Positions 34,266 to 43,534 of a stretch of 64,000 nt of DNA are shown in pieces. A program made the position numbers and the translations under genes. This stretch comes from Streptomyces pinistramenti (lineage in GTDB: Bacteria > Actinomycetota > Actinomycetes > Streptomycetales > Streptomycetaceae): the NCBI RefSeq assembly GCF_020564935.1, contig NZ_JAJCXB010000012.1, forward strand, positions 1 through 64,000, given 5' to 3'. The notes beneath the pieces were generated by a model that saw only the letters and a list, made by a program, of their open reading frames with translations, was not told the DNA's origin and did no database searches. How positions within the stretch are numbered: the stretch's first letter is position 1; each line of letters begins with the position of its first letter.

Positions 34266-34307
34266 CTGTGTCCGGGGTATACAGAACAGTGTCCATTGGA
34301 TACAGTT
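34266..34307. promoter_or_regulatory. paired TetR-type operators
   Basis: Two related imperfect palindromes occupy the short divergent promoter. At 34266-34284 CTGTGTCC faces TATACAG. At 34285-34307 AACAGTGTCC faces GGATACAGTT around AT[T]. They share a TGTRTCC half-site. Confidence 0.6.
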
Positions 34308-34332
34308 TTCTCGTCGGTGTATGAGTCCGTGA

Positions 34333-35678
34333 GTGAACGATGACGGCGGGGGTGTGGCGGCGATGGCGGCTTTACGGGGAGGGTTGACGGGGCTGCGGGT
34401 GCTGATCTCGGGGGCCGGTGTGGCCGGCCCGGCGCTGGCGTACTGGCTCGCGCGGTACGGCTGCCGGCCGACGGTGGTCGAGGTGGCGCCCGCCCTGCGC
34501 AGCGGCGGCTTCGCCGTCGACTTCCGCGGCACGGTCCATCGTCAAGTCCCGGAGCGCATGGGCCTCCTCGATGAGATCCGGGGTCACGTCACAGGCGGCA
34601 GCCCGCTCCGCTTCGTCGACGCGCATGGCACTCAACTGGCCACCATGCCAACGGAGTTCGCGGGCGGCGAGGTGGAGATACTGCGCTCGGAGCTGCGGCG
34701 CATCCTGTACGGGCACAGCCTGTGCGGTCGGCACGGGAAGGTGCCGGGTCCGGGCGGCCCGCACGCGGCACCCGCCGCCACCGAGTACGTCTTCGGCAAC
34801 TCCCTCGCCTCCCTCGCCTCCCTCGACGAGACCGCTGGCGGTGTGCACGTCATCTTCGGACGGGGCGCGCCCCGCACCTTCGGCCTGGTGGCCGGCGCGG
34901 ACGGCATGCACCCCACCGTGCGACGGCTCGCCTTCGGCCCGGAGTGGGATTACGTCAGCCACCTCGGCCACTACGTCGCAGGCTGGGACCTGCCGGCGAG
35001 CGCCCGCCCGGATCTCGCCGGACCGTCGGCCGGGTACAGCGAGCCCGGCCGGATGGTGAGCGTGGGCCGCATACCCCGGAGTGCCGGGGAGGACGGCTAC
35101 GCGGGCGAGGCGTTCTGTGTCTTCGCCGCCGGAGAAGCGGCCTACGACAGTGGCGACACCGCAGCGCAGAAGAAGCTGATCGCCGGGGCCGGCTGGCGGA
35201 CGCCGGAACTGATGGAGACGCTGTCGGCCGCCCGAGGGCTGTACTTCGATGCCATCAGCCGGGTGAATGTGCCGAGTTGGTCCCGCGGGCGGACGGTCCT
35301 CATCGGTGACGCGGCGCACGGCGCGACACTGGGCGGGATGGGGACCGGCACGGCGCTCGTCGGCGCGTACCTCCCCGCCGACGAGCCGGTGCGGCGGGCA
35401 GTGACCACCGCCTCGCCTTCGCGCGCTACGAACGGCGGTTGCGGCCCCACGCCACCCGGTGTCAGGAGGGCGGTCGCGAGGCCGGTGCCTTCCTGGCCCC
35501 GGCCGGCCAGGAGGCGATCGAGGCACGGAACGCCCTGCTCAACGATCCGACCCGCCTGGCGGCCGTGCTGGACACGGGTCGGGAGCTGTCCGCGGGCATC
35601 AGCCTGCCGGACTGTCCGCAGTCGGCATCCAGTCCCTGCACGGCCTCAGCGCCTCGCGGGCGGACGGCGCGGATGTGA
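34333..35678 (+). pseudogene. FAD-dependent monooxygenase, frameshifted near its C-terminus
   Basis: A PheA/TfdB-type flavin monooxygenase. The first frame carries VLISGAGVAGPALAYWLARYG (as VLISGAGVAGPAL and AYWLARYG; FAD Rossmann), VEILRSELRRILYG, GLVAGADGMHPTVRRLAFG and the second FAD motif GRTVLIGDAAHGATLGGMG up to about 35365. The expected continuation, FARYERRLRPHATRCQEGG and GISLPD, is found only in the +1-shifted frame (35400-35610). A net -1 or +2 change at about 35370-35390 therefore breaks the gene. A stretch of about 20 extra residues near 130-150 is also unlike the family. A TTA codon occurs at 34372-34374. Confidence 0.8.
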
Positions 35679-35888
35679 CGGCACGTCGCGAATGACAGGA
35701 ACTAACGATTCCCCTACGTCCAGGGAGTGGTGACCCGACATCAGTCTTTGATCAAACACGGTTATGCTACTTCCGGCCCGGCCCCTCCGGAGGTGTTGGC
35801 ACAGCAGACCTCTGTGGCAGCTGTCCATTGCGCCGTGGCCCGGAAGTCGTCCCGGTCTTTCAACGGTTTGAGGGTTTTGAGGGTGCAG

Positions 35889-37538
35889 ATGGTTCGAGAA
35901 GGATCGTCGCCCGGGGGATCGCGTCCCGCCTCGGTTCTCGCGTGGTTCGTGCCCGCCGCGGTGACCGCCGTGGTCGCTGGTGTCGCCACGGCGACGGTCC
36001 CCTCGCAGGCGAGTACACCGGTCGTCTGGATCGGCGTGGTCGCCACCGCAGCGGTGGCGGTGGTAACGGGCGAACTGGCCCGTCGTGGGCGGGTCATCGC
36101 CGAGTTGCGCGAGCAGGACGTGACACAGCAGGAGGTGCTGGCCCGGCAGGAGTCGGAGAGCGTCCGGCTGTCCACCGAGCTGCTGCCCGAGCTGGTCGCC
36201 CGGCTCGGACACGGGGAGTTCCCCGAGGACGTCCTGGCCTCCATGGGCGAGCAGCTCACCCGGCATGCGCAGGAGGCCGGGCTCACCCCCGAGTTCACCG
36301 CCGCCCACGAGGCCGTCCTGCGGTCCATGCTGGACGCGGTCGTCGCCGAGGAGGACCTCCGCGACTCCGCCCAGCGGGCGTTCGTGAACATCGCCCGCCG
36401 CGTGCAGGCGATCGTCCACCAACAGGCCCAGGAACTCCGCGAGATGGAGGACCGGCACGGCCACACGCCGGACGTCTTCGGCGACTTGCTGCGGCTGGAC
36501 CACGGCACCGCCCTCATCGGGCGCCTCGCCGACTCGATCGCCGTCCTCGGTGGCGCCCGTCCCGGCCGCCAGTGGAGCCGCGCGGTGCCGTTGTTCAGCG
36601 TGCTGCGCGGTGCCATGTCGCGGATCATCGACTACCAGCGCGTCGAGCTGCACTCCGTCTCGGAGGTCGCCGTCGTCGGCCCGGCCGTCGAGCCGCTGAT
36701 CCACGCCCTCGCCGAGCTGCTGGACAACGCCACCCGCTATTCCCCGCCGCAGACCCGGGTGCACCTGACCGCGGTCGAGGTGCAGTCCGGCATAGCCGTC
36801 GAGATCGAGGACGGCGGCGTCAGCATGAGCGAGGAGGCGCGCAAGCGCGCCGAGCGGATGCTGGAGCAGGCCCAGCAGGGCATCGACGTCAACGACCTGG
36901 GGGAGACCCCCCGGCTGGGCCTCGCCGTGGTCGGCCGGCTCGCCCAGGTCTACAACTTCCAGGTGTCGCTGCGCACTTCGGCATACGGCGGCGTGCGCGC
37001 GGTGCTGATCGTCCCGCAGGACCTGATCACCACCGCCCCGGCGACGGGCCGTGCCCACGGCATCGGCGCTTCCTCGGGCCCCCTGACCGCCCGCACGGAG
37101 CACACCACCCCCGCTCCGGCGACTGCCGGGCCCGCCCAAGCCGCCCCGCCGGCGGCCGTCCGCCCTGTGTCCGCCCCCGTACCGGCTCCGGCCGCTCCGG
37201 CTGCCCCCGTCATACCGCGGGAGGAAGACATCCGGGACGACTTCATGGACGACCTCCCGCCCGTGACCGAGCGGAGCGCCACCGGACTGCCGCAGCGACG
37301 GCGCAAGACCCGGGCCACCGCCCCCGTGGCGTCCCCGGCTCCTCCGGCCGCCCCGGCACCGGTCACCGCTTCCCCCGCCCCCGCTCCGGACGACGCACCC
37401 CCCGTGCAGCCCGGTATGTGGCTGGCGGCGTTCCAGAGCGGGCTGTCCGGCGAGAGCCAGACGTCCGCGCCCGCCGGCGCCTCCGGGGTGGCCGGTGCAG
37501 CCCGTGAGAGTGACGAGTCGTCGGAAAAGAGTGAGTAG
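35889..37538 (+). CDS. cvnA: conservon sensor-like ATP-binding protein CvnA
   Basis: A 549-aa membrane protein, first of a conservon. Two N-terminal helices (about 14-37 and 41-60) precede a coiled region. The GHKL ATPase domain has N-box HALAELLDNATRYSPP (about 280), G1 VEIEDGGVSM and LGLAVVGRLAQVYNF. The C-terminal 180 residues are a Pro/Ala-rich disordered tail. Conservons pair such a kinase-like protein with a roadblock protein and a small GTPase as an eukaryote-like signalling complex at the membrane. No phosphoacceptor His is obvious. ATG 35889 has GAGGG upstream. Confidence 0.9.
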   Translation: MVREGSSPGGSRPASVLAWFVPAAVTAVVAGVATATVPSQASTPVVWIGVVATAAVAVVTGELARRGRVIAELREQDVTQQEVLARQESESVRLSTELLPELVARLGHGEFPEDVLASMGEQLTRHAQEAGLTPEFTAAHEAVLRSMLDAVVAEEDLRDSAQRAFVNIARRVQAIVHQQAQELREMEDRHGHTPDVFGDLLRLDHGTALIGRLADSIAVLGGARPGRQWSRAVPLFSVLRGAMSRIIDYQRVELHSVSEVAVVGPAVEPLIHALAELLDNATRYSPPQTRVHLTAVEVQSGIAVEIEDGGVSMSEEARKRAERMLEQAQQGIDVNDLGETPRLGLAVVGRLAQVYNFQVSLRTSAYGGVRAVLIVPQDLITTAPATGRAHGIGASSGPLTARTEHTTPAPATAGPAQAAPPAAVRPVSAPVPAPAAPAAPVIPREEDIRDDFMDDLPPVTERSATGLPQRRRKTRATAPVASPAPPAAPAPVTASPAPAPDDAPPVQPGMWLAAFQSGLSGESQTSAPAGASGVAGAARESDESSEKSE

Positions 37539-37540
37539 CC

Positions 37541-37948
37541 ATGATTCAGCACCGGCCCAACATGGACTGGATGCTCAAGGACCTCGCGGAGAGCGTTCCG
37601 CAGACCCGTCACGTCATCGTGTTGTCGTCGGACGGCCTGCGGATGGCCCAGTACGGTACCGAAACCGACACCGCGGACCGGCTGGCAGCGGCCTGCGCGG
37701 GGCTGCAGAGCCTGGCGGGTGCGGTCTCCGCGGAGTTCCCGCACAGCGATGGACGGATGCGGATGGTCGTCATCGAACTGGACGGCGGCTTCTTCTACTT
37801 GATGGCCGCGGGCGCCGGGGCTTATCTGGCGGTGCTGGCCGATGAGGGCGTGGACGCCGGCTTGATCGGACAGCGGATGCGGGACCTGGTGGCCCGGATC
37901 GGTGAGCACCTCAGCAGCCCACCGCGCCATGACGGACAGGCCGTATGA
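37541..37948 (+). CDS. cvnB: conservon roadblock/LC7 protein CvnB
   Basis: A 135-aa roadblock/LC7-domain protein: LDWMLKDLAESVPQ-like start (here MDWMLKDLAESVPQTRHVIV), SSDGLRMAQYG (about 29), RMRMVVIELDGGFFYLM (about 75). In other systems these proteins act as GTPase partners. It starts 2 bp after the cvnA stop codon. Confidence 0.93.
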   Translation: MIQHRPNMDWMLKDLAESVPQTRHVIVLSSDGLRMAQYGTETDTADRLAAACAGLQSLAGAVSAEFPHSDGRMRMVVIELDGGFFYLMAAGAGAYLAVLADEGVDAGLIGQRMRDLVARIGEHLSSPPRHDGQAV

Positions 37949-38006
37949 AGGGGTTCGTCGAGCGTGATGACGCGGTGCGGTGCGCCCGACGGAGCGGGGC
38001 ACCGAC

Positions 38007-38369
38007 GTGAGCGATGCGGACCAGGGCTGGGAGGACGAGAGTCCCGAGAGGCTTTATGTGATCACCGGCGGGCGCAGTGGCGTCTCCGGGAAGTCCGCCT
38101 CGCTCGACCTGGTCACGCTGATCGTGTCCAAGACCGGACCCCGGCCGGGAATGCAGCCCGAGCACGCCACGATCATGCGGCTGTGTCATTCACCGCTGTC
38201 CGTGGCGGAGCTGTCGGCCTACATGCGCCTGCCGATCAGCGTGCTCACCGTGCTGCTCGGCGACCTGCTGTCCGACTCCCATGTGATCGCGCGTGCGCCC
38301 GTACCTCCCGCTCAACTTCCCGACCGTGCCCTGATTGAGGCGGTGATCCATGGACTTCAAAAGCTCTGA
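38007..38369 (+). CDS. cvnC: conservon DUF742 protein CvnC
   Basis: A 120-aa DUF742 protein with RLYVITGGRSG, the winged-helix-like core LCHSPLSVAELSAYMRLPIS and VLTVLLGDLLSDSHV. It is probably an adaptor between CvnA and CvnD. The start is uncertain: GTG 38007 has a GGAG site 12 nt away, and GTG 37980 would add nine residues. The 3' end overlaps cvnD by 20 bp. Confidence 0.85.
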   Translation: MSDADQGWEDESPERLYVITGGRSGVSGKSASLDLVTLIVSKTGPRPGMQPEHATIMRLCHSPLSVAELSAYMRLPISVLTVLLGDLLSDSHVIARAPVPPAQLPDRALIEAVIHGLQKL

Positions 38370-38973
38370 GCCGCCGGCCGAGCACCCTGCCGAGGGCCCT
38401 CGGTCCGAGGACGAACTTCCCGAGACCGCCGCAGCCGCGGTCAAGGTGGTGATCGTCGGCGGCTTCGGCGTCGGCAAGACGACCCTGGTCGGCTCCGTCA
38501 GCGAGATCCGTCCGCTGACCACGGAGGAGACGATGACGCAGGCCGGCGTCGGCGTCGACGACACGGTCGGCATCGAGCGCAAGACCTCGACGACCGTCGC
38601 GATGGACTTCGGCCGGATCAGCCTCAACGACGAACTGGTCCTCTACCTCTTCGGCACCCCCGGGCAGCAGCGTTTCTGGTTCCTGTGGAACGGCCTGTTC
38701 GACGGTGCCCTGGGCGCCGTGGTGCTGATCGACACCCGGCGCCTGGAGGTCAGCTTCGACGTCATCGGACGGCTGGAGGAGCGTGGCGTCCCGTTCGTCG
38801 TCGCCGTCAACTCCTTCCCGGACGCGCCGGTGCACCCCGTCGATGAGGTGCGCGCCGCCCTCGACCTGCCGCTGAACGTGCCGATCGTCGACTGCGACGC
38901 GCGGCTGCGCACGTCCAGCCGCGACGTTCTGATGACGCTGATGCGCTACCTCCACACCCTCGCCGAGGCGTGA
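38350..38973 (+). CDS. cvnD: conservon small GTPase CvnD
   Basis: A 207-aa ATP/GTP-binding protein of the MglA/Arf-like type: P-loop VGGFGVGKTTLVGSVSE (about 37), G3-like LFGTPGQQRFWFLW (about 98), and FVVAVNSFPDAP where the NKxD base motif is degenerate, as is usual in CvnD. It is the putative switch of the conservon. No P450 (cvnE/F) follows. Confidence 0.93.
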   Translation: MDFKSSEPPAEHPAEGPRSEDELPETAAAAVKVVIVGGFGVGKTTLVGSVSEIRPLTTEETMTQAGVGVDDTVGIERKTSTTVAMDFGRISLNDELVLYLFGTPGQQRFWFLWNGLFDGALGAVVLIDTRRLEVSFDVIGRLEERGVPFVVAVNSFPDAPVHPVDEVRAALDLPLNVPIVDCDARLRTSSRDVLMTLMRYLHTLAEA

Positions 38974-39034
38974 CCCGGCAGGCGGGCGCGAGCCGGGGTG
39001 AGCGCCCGCCGGAGGCGGTGGAGAGGCCCCGCAC

Positions 39035-39050
39035 GCCTCGTGTGCGAGGC
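39035..39050 (+). terminator. possible terminator after the conservon
   Basis: GCCTCG pairs with CGAGGC around TGTG, 61 nt past the cvnD stop. The stem is short (6 bp). Confidence 0.4.
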
Positions 39051-39235
39051 GGGACCGCCGTGTCCGGTGTGACGGGCGGGGCGGCGGCCCGGGGATTCTC
39101 AGGGTTGATTCGGGGGTGGTTCCCGGCCCGCTGAGCGAGGACTGCCGCTACCGTTGATCTCCAGGGCGGACGGGACGACGGAGACGACGGAACCGTCCGA
39201 AGCGTTACGGGGCGGCGTACAGGGGGAGTTACGAC

Positions 39236-41479
39236 ATGCTGGACCCCACATCGACGACAGCGGTCATGGGCCTGCTCGGCACGGTGACCATGTCCATGGC
39301 CACCGAAGCGGGCAAACGCGCCTGGGAGTCGATCGGCGTGCTGGCCCGCCGGGTCGCGGGCCGCGAGATGCCGGCGCCGGCCGGTGCGGAGGCCCGCGGT
39401 GAGCTGGCGGCGCTCCTCGCCGACGGCGCTCGGCGGAACCCGGAGCACGCCCGCGCCCTCGCCACGCTCTTCCGCACCGCCCCCGGACAGGTGTCCGGGG
39501 AGATCGCGATACCCCGCCAGCTGCCCACCACCGTACGGTTCTTCACCGACCGGCAGGAGCCGCTCAAGCGGCTCACCCGGGAAGCGGCCCGCAAGGCCGA
39601 CGGCCTGCCGCGTGTCGCCCTCGTGTACGGCCAGAGCGGCATCGGCACCAGCGCCGTGGCAGTGCACTGGGGCAGCGTCAACGGGCACCGCTTCCCCGAC
39701 GGGCAGCTTTACCTGGACCTGCGCAGCGGCTCCGGTGCCGGCATCCTCGACGGCCCCGCCGTAATCCGCCGCTTCCTGCGGAAACTCGGGGTCACGGACG
39801 TGCCGCCGGCCGCCGACGACTGCGCCGACCTCTACCGCAGCATCGTCGCGGACCGCCGACTGCTCGTCGTCCTCGACCACGCCAGGTCGGCCGCGCAGAT
39901 CCGTCCGCTGCTGACCTCGGCGCCCGGTGTGTTCACGCTCGTCGTCGCGCGCCGCCCGCTGAGCGGCCTGGACGCCGTCCCGGTCCCGGTCGGGCCACTG
40001 GCCAGGAAGGACGCGCTGGCGCTGCTCGGCAGGCTCACCGGCACCCGCCGTCCGTCCGCCGACGAGGCGGTCCTCCAGGACGTGCTCTCCCGGTGCGGCG
40101 GCTCCCCGTTCGCGCTGCGCAGCGCGGCGACCTTCCTGGCCGACCCGTCCCACCACCCGCGGCAGGACGGCCCCGACGCAACCGGCGACCGCCCCGCACG
40201 TCACCAGGAGCCCGCCCTGCGCGACGACGGCAACCCGGTACGCGCCGCCGCCGACGACCTCTACCGCGCCCTGCCCGCAGACGCCGCCCGGCTGTACCGC
40301 CTCATGGCCCTGTGGCCCTGGCCGGCCATCGGGCCCGCGCAGGCGGCGGCCGCAGGCGGCATCACCGAAGCCGAGGCCGGGCCCCTGCTGGCCGACCTCG
40401 CGGCCTGCGGGCTCCTGGAGACCGCGGACTCGGGCCGGCACCACTACCGTCCCCTCGTCCGGCAGCACGCCGAGGAGGCCGCCGCTCGCCAGGACGGCCC
40501 CGCCGGCTGCTCGGCCGCCGTCGCCCGCGTGGTGAGCTGGGCCCTGCGGTTCGCGGTCCGCGCCGACCGCACGGTGCTGCCGCAGCGCTGGCAACTGGGC
40601 CCCCGGTACACGCAGCCGGAGCCGGGCCCGTACGCGAACGCCGGAGTGGCGCTGGCCGCCATCGACGCCGAACTCCCCACCATCGTGGCAGCGGCGCTGG
40701 CCGCCGATGAGTACGGCGATCCCGACAGCGTCTGGCAGCTGTGCGAGGCCCTGTGGGGCGTGCAGTTGAAGGCCGGCCGGCACGAAGAGGTCCTGCCGGC
40801 CCTGCGGGCGGGGGTGCGCGCGGCCCAGGCCCTGGAGACGGAATCCGCCACCGGCGCGGCAGCACCGGGCGGGGAGTCCGGCTCCGCCGTCGGCGGCTCA
40901 CCGCTCGCGGCCCGCGTCGTCAGCCGGATGCACACTCAACTGGCTCTAGCCCTCCAGGAGTTGGGCCCTGACCGGTACGCCGAGGCCGAAACCGCGCTGC
41001 GGTCCGCGGCCGAGGCGTCGCAGCGGGCCGGCCACCTGCTCGGCCGTGCCACCGCGCTGGAGACGCTGGGCCTGCTGCGCCTGCGGCAGTGGCGTCACCA
41101 GGAGGCGTACGACCTCTTCGACGAGGCCGACGGGCTGCTCGTCGCCATCCCGGACGGTGGCGAGGGAGCCGCAGATGTCCCGCGGGCCCGCGCCCTCCTG
41201 GAGCGGCACCGCGGCCGGGCGCTGCGCGGTCTCGGGGACCGGGACGCCGCTGCCGCCCGTCTGGAGCGGGCCCTGCGGTACTTCCGCGACACCGGCGAGG
41301 ACTACAACACCGCCCGCGCCCTCACCGACCTCGCCGAAACCCGTCTCGAAGCGGGCCACCCGGCCGAGGCGCTGCCCCTCTTCGAGGAAGCGGCCGGCCT
41401 GCTGGCGGGCGAGCACGCGGACTTCCACCTCATACGCCTCCGTGAACTGCGGGAGGGCCTCGCCGCCGACCCGGAGTGA
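39236..41479 (+). CDS. STAND-like NTPase with TPR repeats and degenerate P-loop
   Basis: A 747-aa protein built like AfsR/STAND regulators but with no DNA-binding domain. Residues 1-80 are a small helical domain (STTAVMGLLGTVTMSMATEA). An NB-ARC-like module follows: the Walker A region VYGQSGIGTSAVAVHWG (about 130) has Thr where Lys is expected, and RLLVVLDHARSAAQI (about 205) is Walker B-like. A winged-helix-like part (RLYRLMALWP, about 350) precedes TPR-type helices (about 560-740, for example ALERALRYFRDTGEDYNTAR-like). It probably acts as a scaffold or sensor; nucleotide hydrolysis is doubtful. GGGGGAG precedes the ATG. Confidence 0.82.
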   Translation: MLDPTSTTAVMGLLGTVTMSMATEAGKRAWESIGVLARRVAGREMPAPAGAEARGELAALLADGARRNPEHARALATLFRTAPGQVSGEIAIPRQLPTTVRFFTDRQEPLKRLTREAARKADGLPRVALVYGQSGIGTSAVAVHWGSVNGHRFPDGQLYLDLRSGSGAGILDGPAVIRRFLRKLGVTDVPPAADDCADLYRSIVADRRLLVVLDHARSAAQIRPLLTSAPGVFTLVVARRPLSGLDAVPVPVGPLARKDALALLGRLTGTRRPSADEAVLQDVLSRCGGSPFALRSAATFLADPSHHPRQDGPDATGDRPARHQEPALRDDGNPVRAAADDLYRALPADAARLYRLMALWPWPAIGPAQAAAAGGITEAEAGPLLADLAACGLLETADSGRHHYRPLVRQHAEEAAARQDGPAGCSAAVARVVSWALRFAVRADRTVLPQRWQLGPRYTQPEPGPYANAGVALAAIDAELPTIVAAALAADEYGDPDSVWQLCEALWGVQLKAGRHEEVLPALRAGVRAAQALETESATGAAAPGGESGSAVGGSPLAARVVSRMHTQLALALQELGPDRYAEAETALRSAAEASQRAGHLLGRATALETLGLLRLRQWRHQEAYDLFDEADGLLVAIPDGGEGAADVPRARALLERHRGRALRGLGDRDAAAARLERALRYFRDTGEDYNTARALTDLAETRLEAGHPAEALPLFEEAAGLLAGEHADFHLIRLRELREGLAADPE

Positions 41480-41514
41480 GCGCTCGGGCACGGCTCGCTC
41501 CGCCCCGGCCGTAT

Positions 41515-41576
41515 GAGCCTCCGGCCGCACGCGCGCCTGGCCGTACGTGCTCGTGGCCGTACGCCTCCGGCCGCAC
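41515..41576. repeat. short direct repeat between convergent genes
   Basis: CCTCCGGCCGCACGCG occurs at 41515-41530 and 41561-41576, with GGCCGTACG twice in between. Confidence 0.6.
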
Positions 41577-41587
41577 GCGTTCGTCGC

Positions 41588-43534
41588 TCAGTGGGGTGTG
41601 CGTCGTGGTGGGCGAAGGTCCGTGACCTTCACGGTGTGGGTGGTGCGGGCCGTGCGTACCGTCAGGCCGTGGGCGATCAGGTCCGGTAGGGGTGTGCCGG
41701 CCGCCAGTGCAGCGAGGAGGGCGGAGGCGTGGGCGGCGGGATCGGTGGCCGAGGGCGCGGCGCTGAGCCGGAGGGCGTCGCCCGCGCGGGTGCGGACGGT
41801 GCACACGCCGGGCCCGCTGATGTACGCGGCGAGCGTGCAGTTGGGCCACTGGGCCAGCACCTCCGTGCCCCAGCTCTCCGGCGGCCCCAGCCGCGGGTCG
41901 TCGGCCGCCCCGTAGCGGAAGATCACATCCGCGGTGGCCACCGCCTCCCGGTCCGCGGTGTCCTCGTGCACGGCCGTATGCGCCTCCTCGACCCCACGGC
42001 CGCACCGGCCCGCACGCCCGCCCTGCGTTGCACTGCCCTCCTCGATCACACCTTCCGCCGTGTCCTTCATCGCGTCCTCCACCGCGTCTTCCATCGCCTC
42101 CTCCGGCTCGTGTGGCGGCTCGGCGAAGCGGCGGATCGTGACCTCGCGCTCCCTCGTGAGCAGCGTCAACACTCGTAGCGGCGCGGTGCGTTGCGGGGGC
42201 TCGTACGGGGGGAGGGGGAGCGGATCGAGCACTGCGGGCCGGTCGGGTTCGGCGATGCCGATCAGGTCGTAGAAAAGTGCGCGCAGCAGGTCGGCGGATT
42301 TGCCCGGGACGGACGTGGTCAGCTCGGCGGGGCCCGGGAGCGGGCGGTGTCCGGTGATCGCCGCTTCCAGTTGGCGGCGCAGCGGGCGGCGCGGGTCGAG
42401 CCGGGGCGCCGTACGGACGAAGTCCGCCACCGGTGATGCCGGGTCAAGGCCGTTGAGGGGCGCGGCTCCCAGGATGACGGGGGTGCCGAGGGCGGCGGCG
42501 TAGTAGGTGACCGATCCGTGGTCGCCGATCACCAGGTCCGCCGCGAGCAGCGCCTGGCGCCAGCCCTCCAGTGGATCCAGCAGCGCCAGGCCGCCGCGCC
42601 GCGCCCGGTCCAGCCAGGCCCTGACCTGCCCCGGGCCGTGCCCGAGCCAGATGTTGGGGTGGAGTACGGCGGCGAGGCGGAAGTCGTCGGCGGGCAGTTC
42701 GCCGGTCAGCCGGGGGAGGAGGGAGGGAAGCAGGTCTTCCCCGCCGCCGTCACCGAAGAGTGACTCGGGGTTCCAGGTGGAGTTGAGCACGACGAGCCGC
42801 TGGCCGCTGCGGACCCCGAGAGCCCGGCGGAACCGTGCGCGGTGGCTGCGGGCGGCCAGCAGGCGGTCGAAGCACGGGTCTCCGGCGAGTGCGGCGGTGT
42901 GGGCAGCCGGCGGGCATGCGGCGCGCAGCCGTTCCACCTGCTCGGGGTGCGAGAGCACCATTGCGTCCGCGATCGGTGCGCCATCGACCAGCAGCCACTC
43001 GCCCGACATCCCGAACACCGGATCCGCCCCGCCACCGGAGAGTTCCGACCGCTCCGGGCCTCCGACCGCTCCGGGCCTCCGGGCCTCCGACCGCTCCGAC
43101 CGCTCCGGGCCTCCGGGCCTCCGGGCCTCCGGGCCTCCGGGCCTCCGGGCCTCCGGGCCTCCGGGCCTTGCCAGCGTCTTATTATAGCCAACCCCATGCG
43201 ACAAAACAGCCAATTTACCGTCAAGAGCGTGCAGTTCGCCGCCGAAGCTGGCCGAGATCGCGAGGTCCACCGGTGTGCGCAGCGCCTGCGCCCACGGCAG
43301 TACCGGAACCCCCACATCGGCCAGCAACTCCCGTACACCGGCCTGGAACGGGGAGGATCCGGTGCACGTTGCGAGCATCTGCAGCCGCCAGTCGCCGCGG
43401 AACAGCGGCAGGACGTCGAGCAGCCGGGTCGCCGAGGTCACGTTGTGCACCACGAACAGCACCCGCCGCACGGATCCCCGGGTGTCCCACCGGCCCGACT
43501 CGCCTCCCACGGGCACCCGTATCCAACCGTCCAC
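41588..43534 (-). CDS. CDP-glycerol glycerophosphotransferase-like protein with in-frame minisatellite
   Basis: A 648-aa cytoplasmic protein. The core resembles CDP-glycerol:glycerophosphotransferase/glycosyltransferase-B proteins: VLFVVHNVTSATRLLDVLPL (about 25), LAVLSHGVGYNK (about 107), RLVVLNSTWNPESLFG (about 230), LAAVLHPNIWLGHG (about 270), and LVIGDHGSVTYYAAALGTPV (about 315), the donor-site motif. A run of repeats GGPEARRP from an 8-bp minisatellite splits the protein after residue about 122. The last 150 residues include an acidic low-complexity piece. GTG 43534 (AGGTGG site) is preferred; GTG 43471 is possible. The true reaction is unknown; a wall-polymer role is inferred. Confidence 0.7.
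   Translation of the reverse strand: MDGWIRVPVGGESGRWDTRGSVRRVLFVVHNVTSATRLLDVLPLFRGDWRLQMLATCTGSSPFQAGVRELLADVGVPVLPWAQALRTPVDLAISASFGGELHALDGKLAVLSHGVGYNKTLARPGGPEARRPGGPEARRPGGPERSERSEARRPGAVGGPERSELSGGGADPVFGMSGEWLLVDGAPIADAMVLSHPEQVERLRAACPPAAHTAALAGDPCFDRLLAARSHRARFRRALGVRSGQRLVVLNSTWNPESLFGDGGGEDLLPSLLPRLTGELPADDFRLAAVLHPNIWLGHGPGQVRAWLDRARRGGLALLDPLEGWRQALLAADLVIGDHGSVTYYAAALGTPVILGAAPLNGLDPASPVADFVRTAPRLDPRRPLRRQLEAAITGHRPLPGPAELTTSVPGKSADLLRALFYDLIGIAEPDRPAVLDPLPLPPYEPPQRTAPLRVLTLLTREREVTIRRFAEPPHEPEEAMEDAVEDAMKDTAEGVIEEGSATQGGRAGRCGRGVEEAHTAVHEDTADREAVATADVIFRYGAADDPRLGPPESWGTEVLAQWPNCTLAAYISGPGVCTVRTRAGDALRLSAAPSATDPAAHASALLAALAAGTPLPDLIAHGLTVRTARTTHTVKVTDLRPPRRTPH
43048..43168. 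repeat. 8-bp minisatellite GGGCCTCC within a coding region
   Basis: Seven perfect tandem GGGCCTCC units (43107-43162) plus a partial unit follow a mixed array of GGGCCTCC and the 9-bp variant GACCGCTCC (43048-43106). Three 8-bp units encode GGPEARRP, so a change of one unit shifts the reading frame. Confidence 0.9.
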
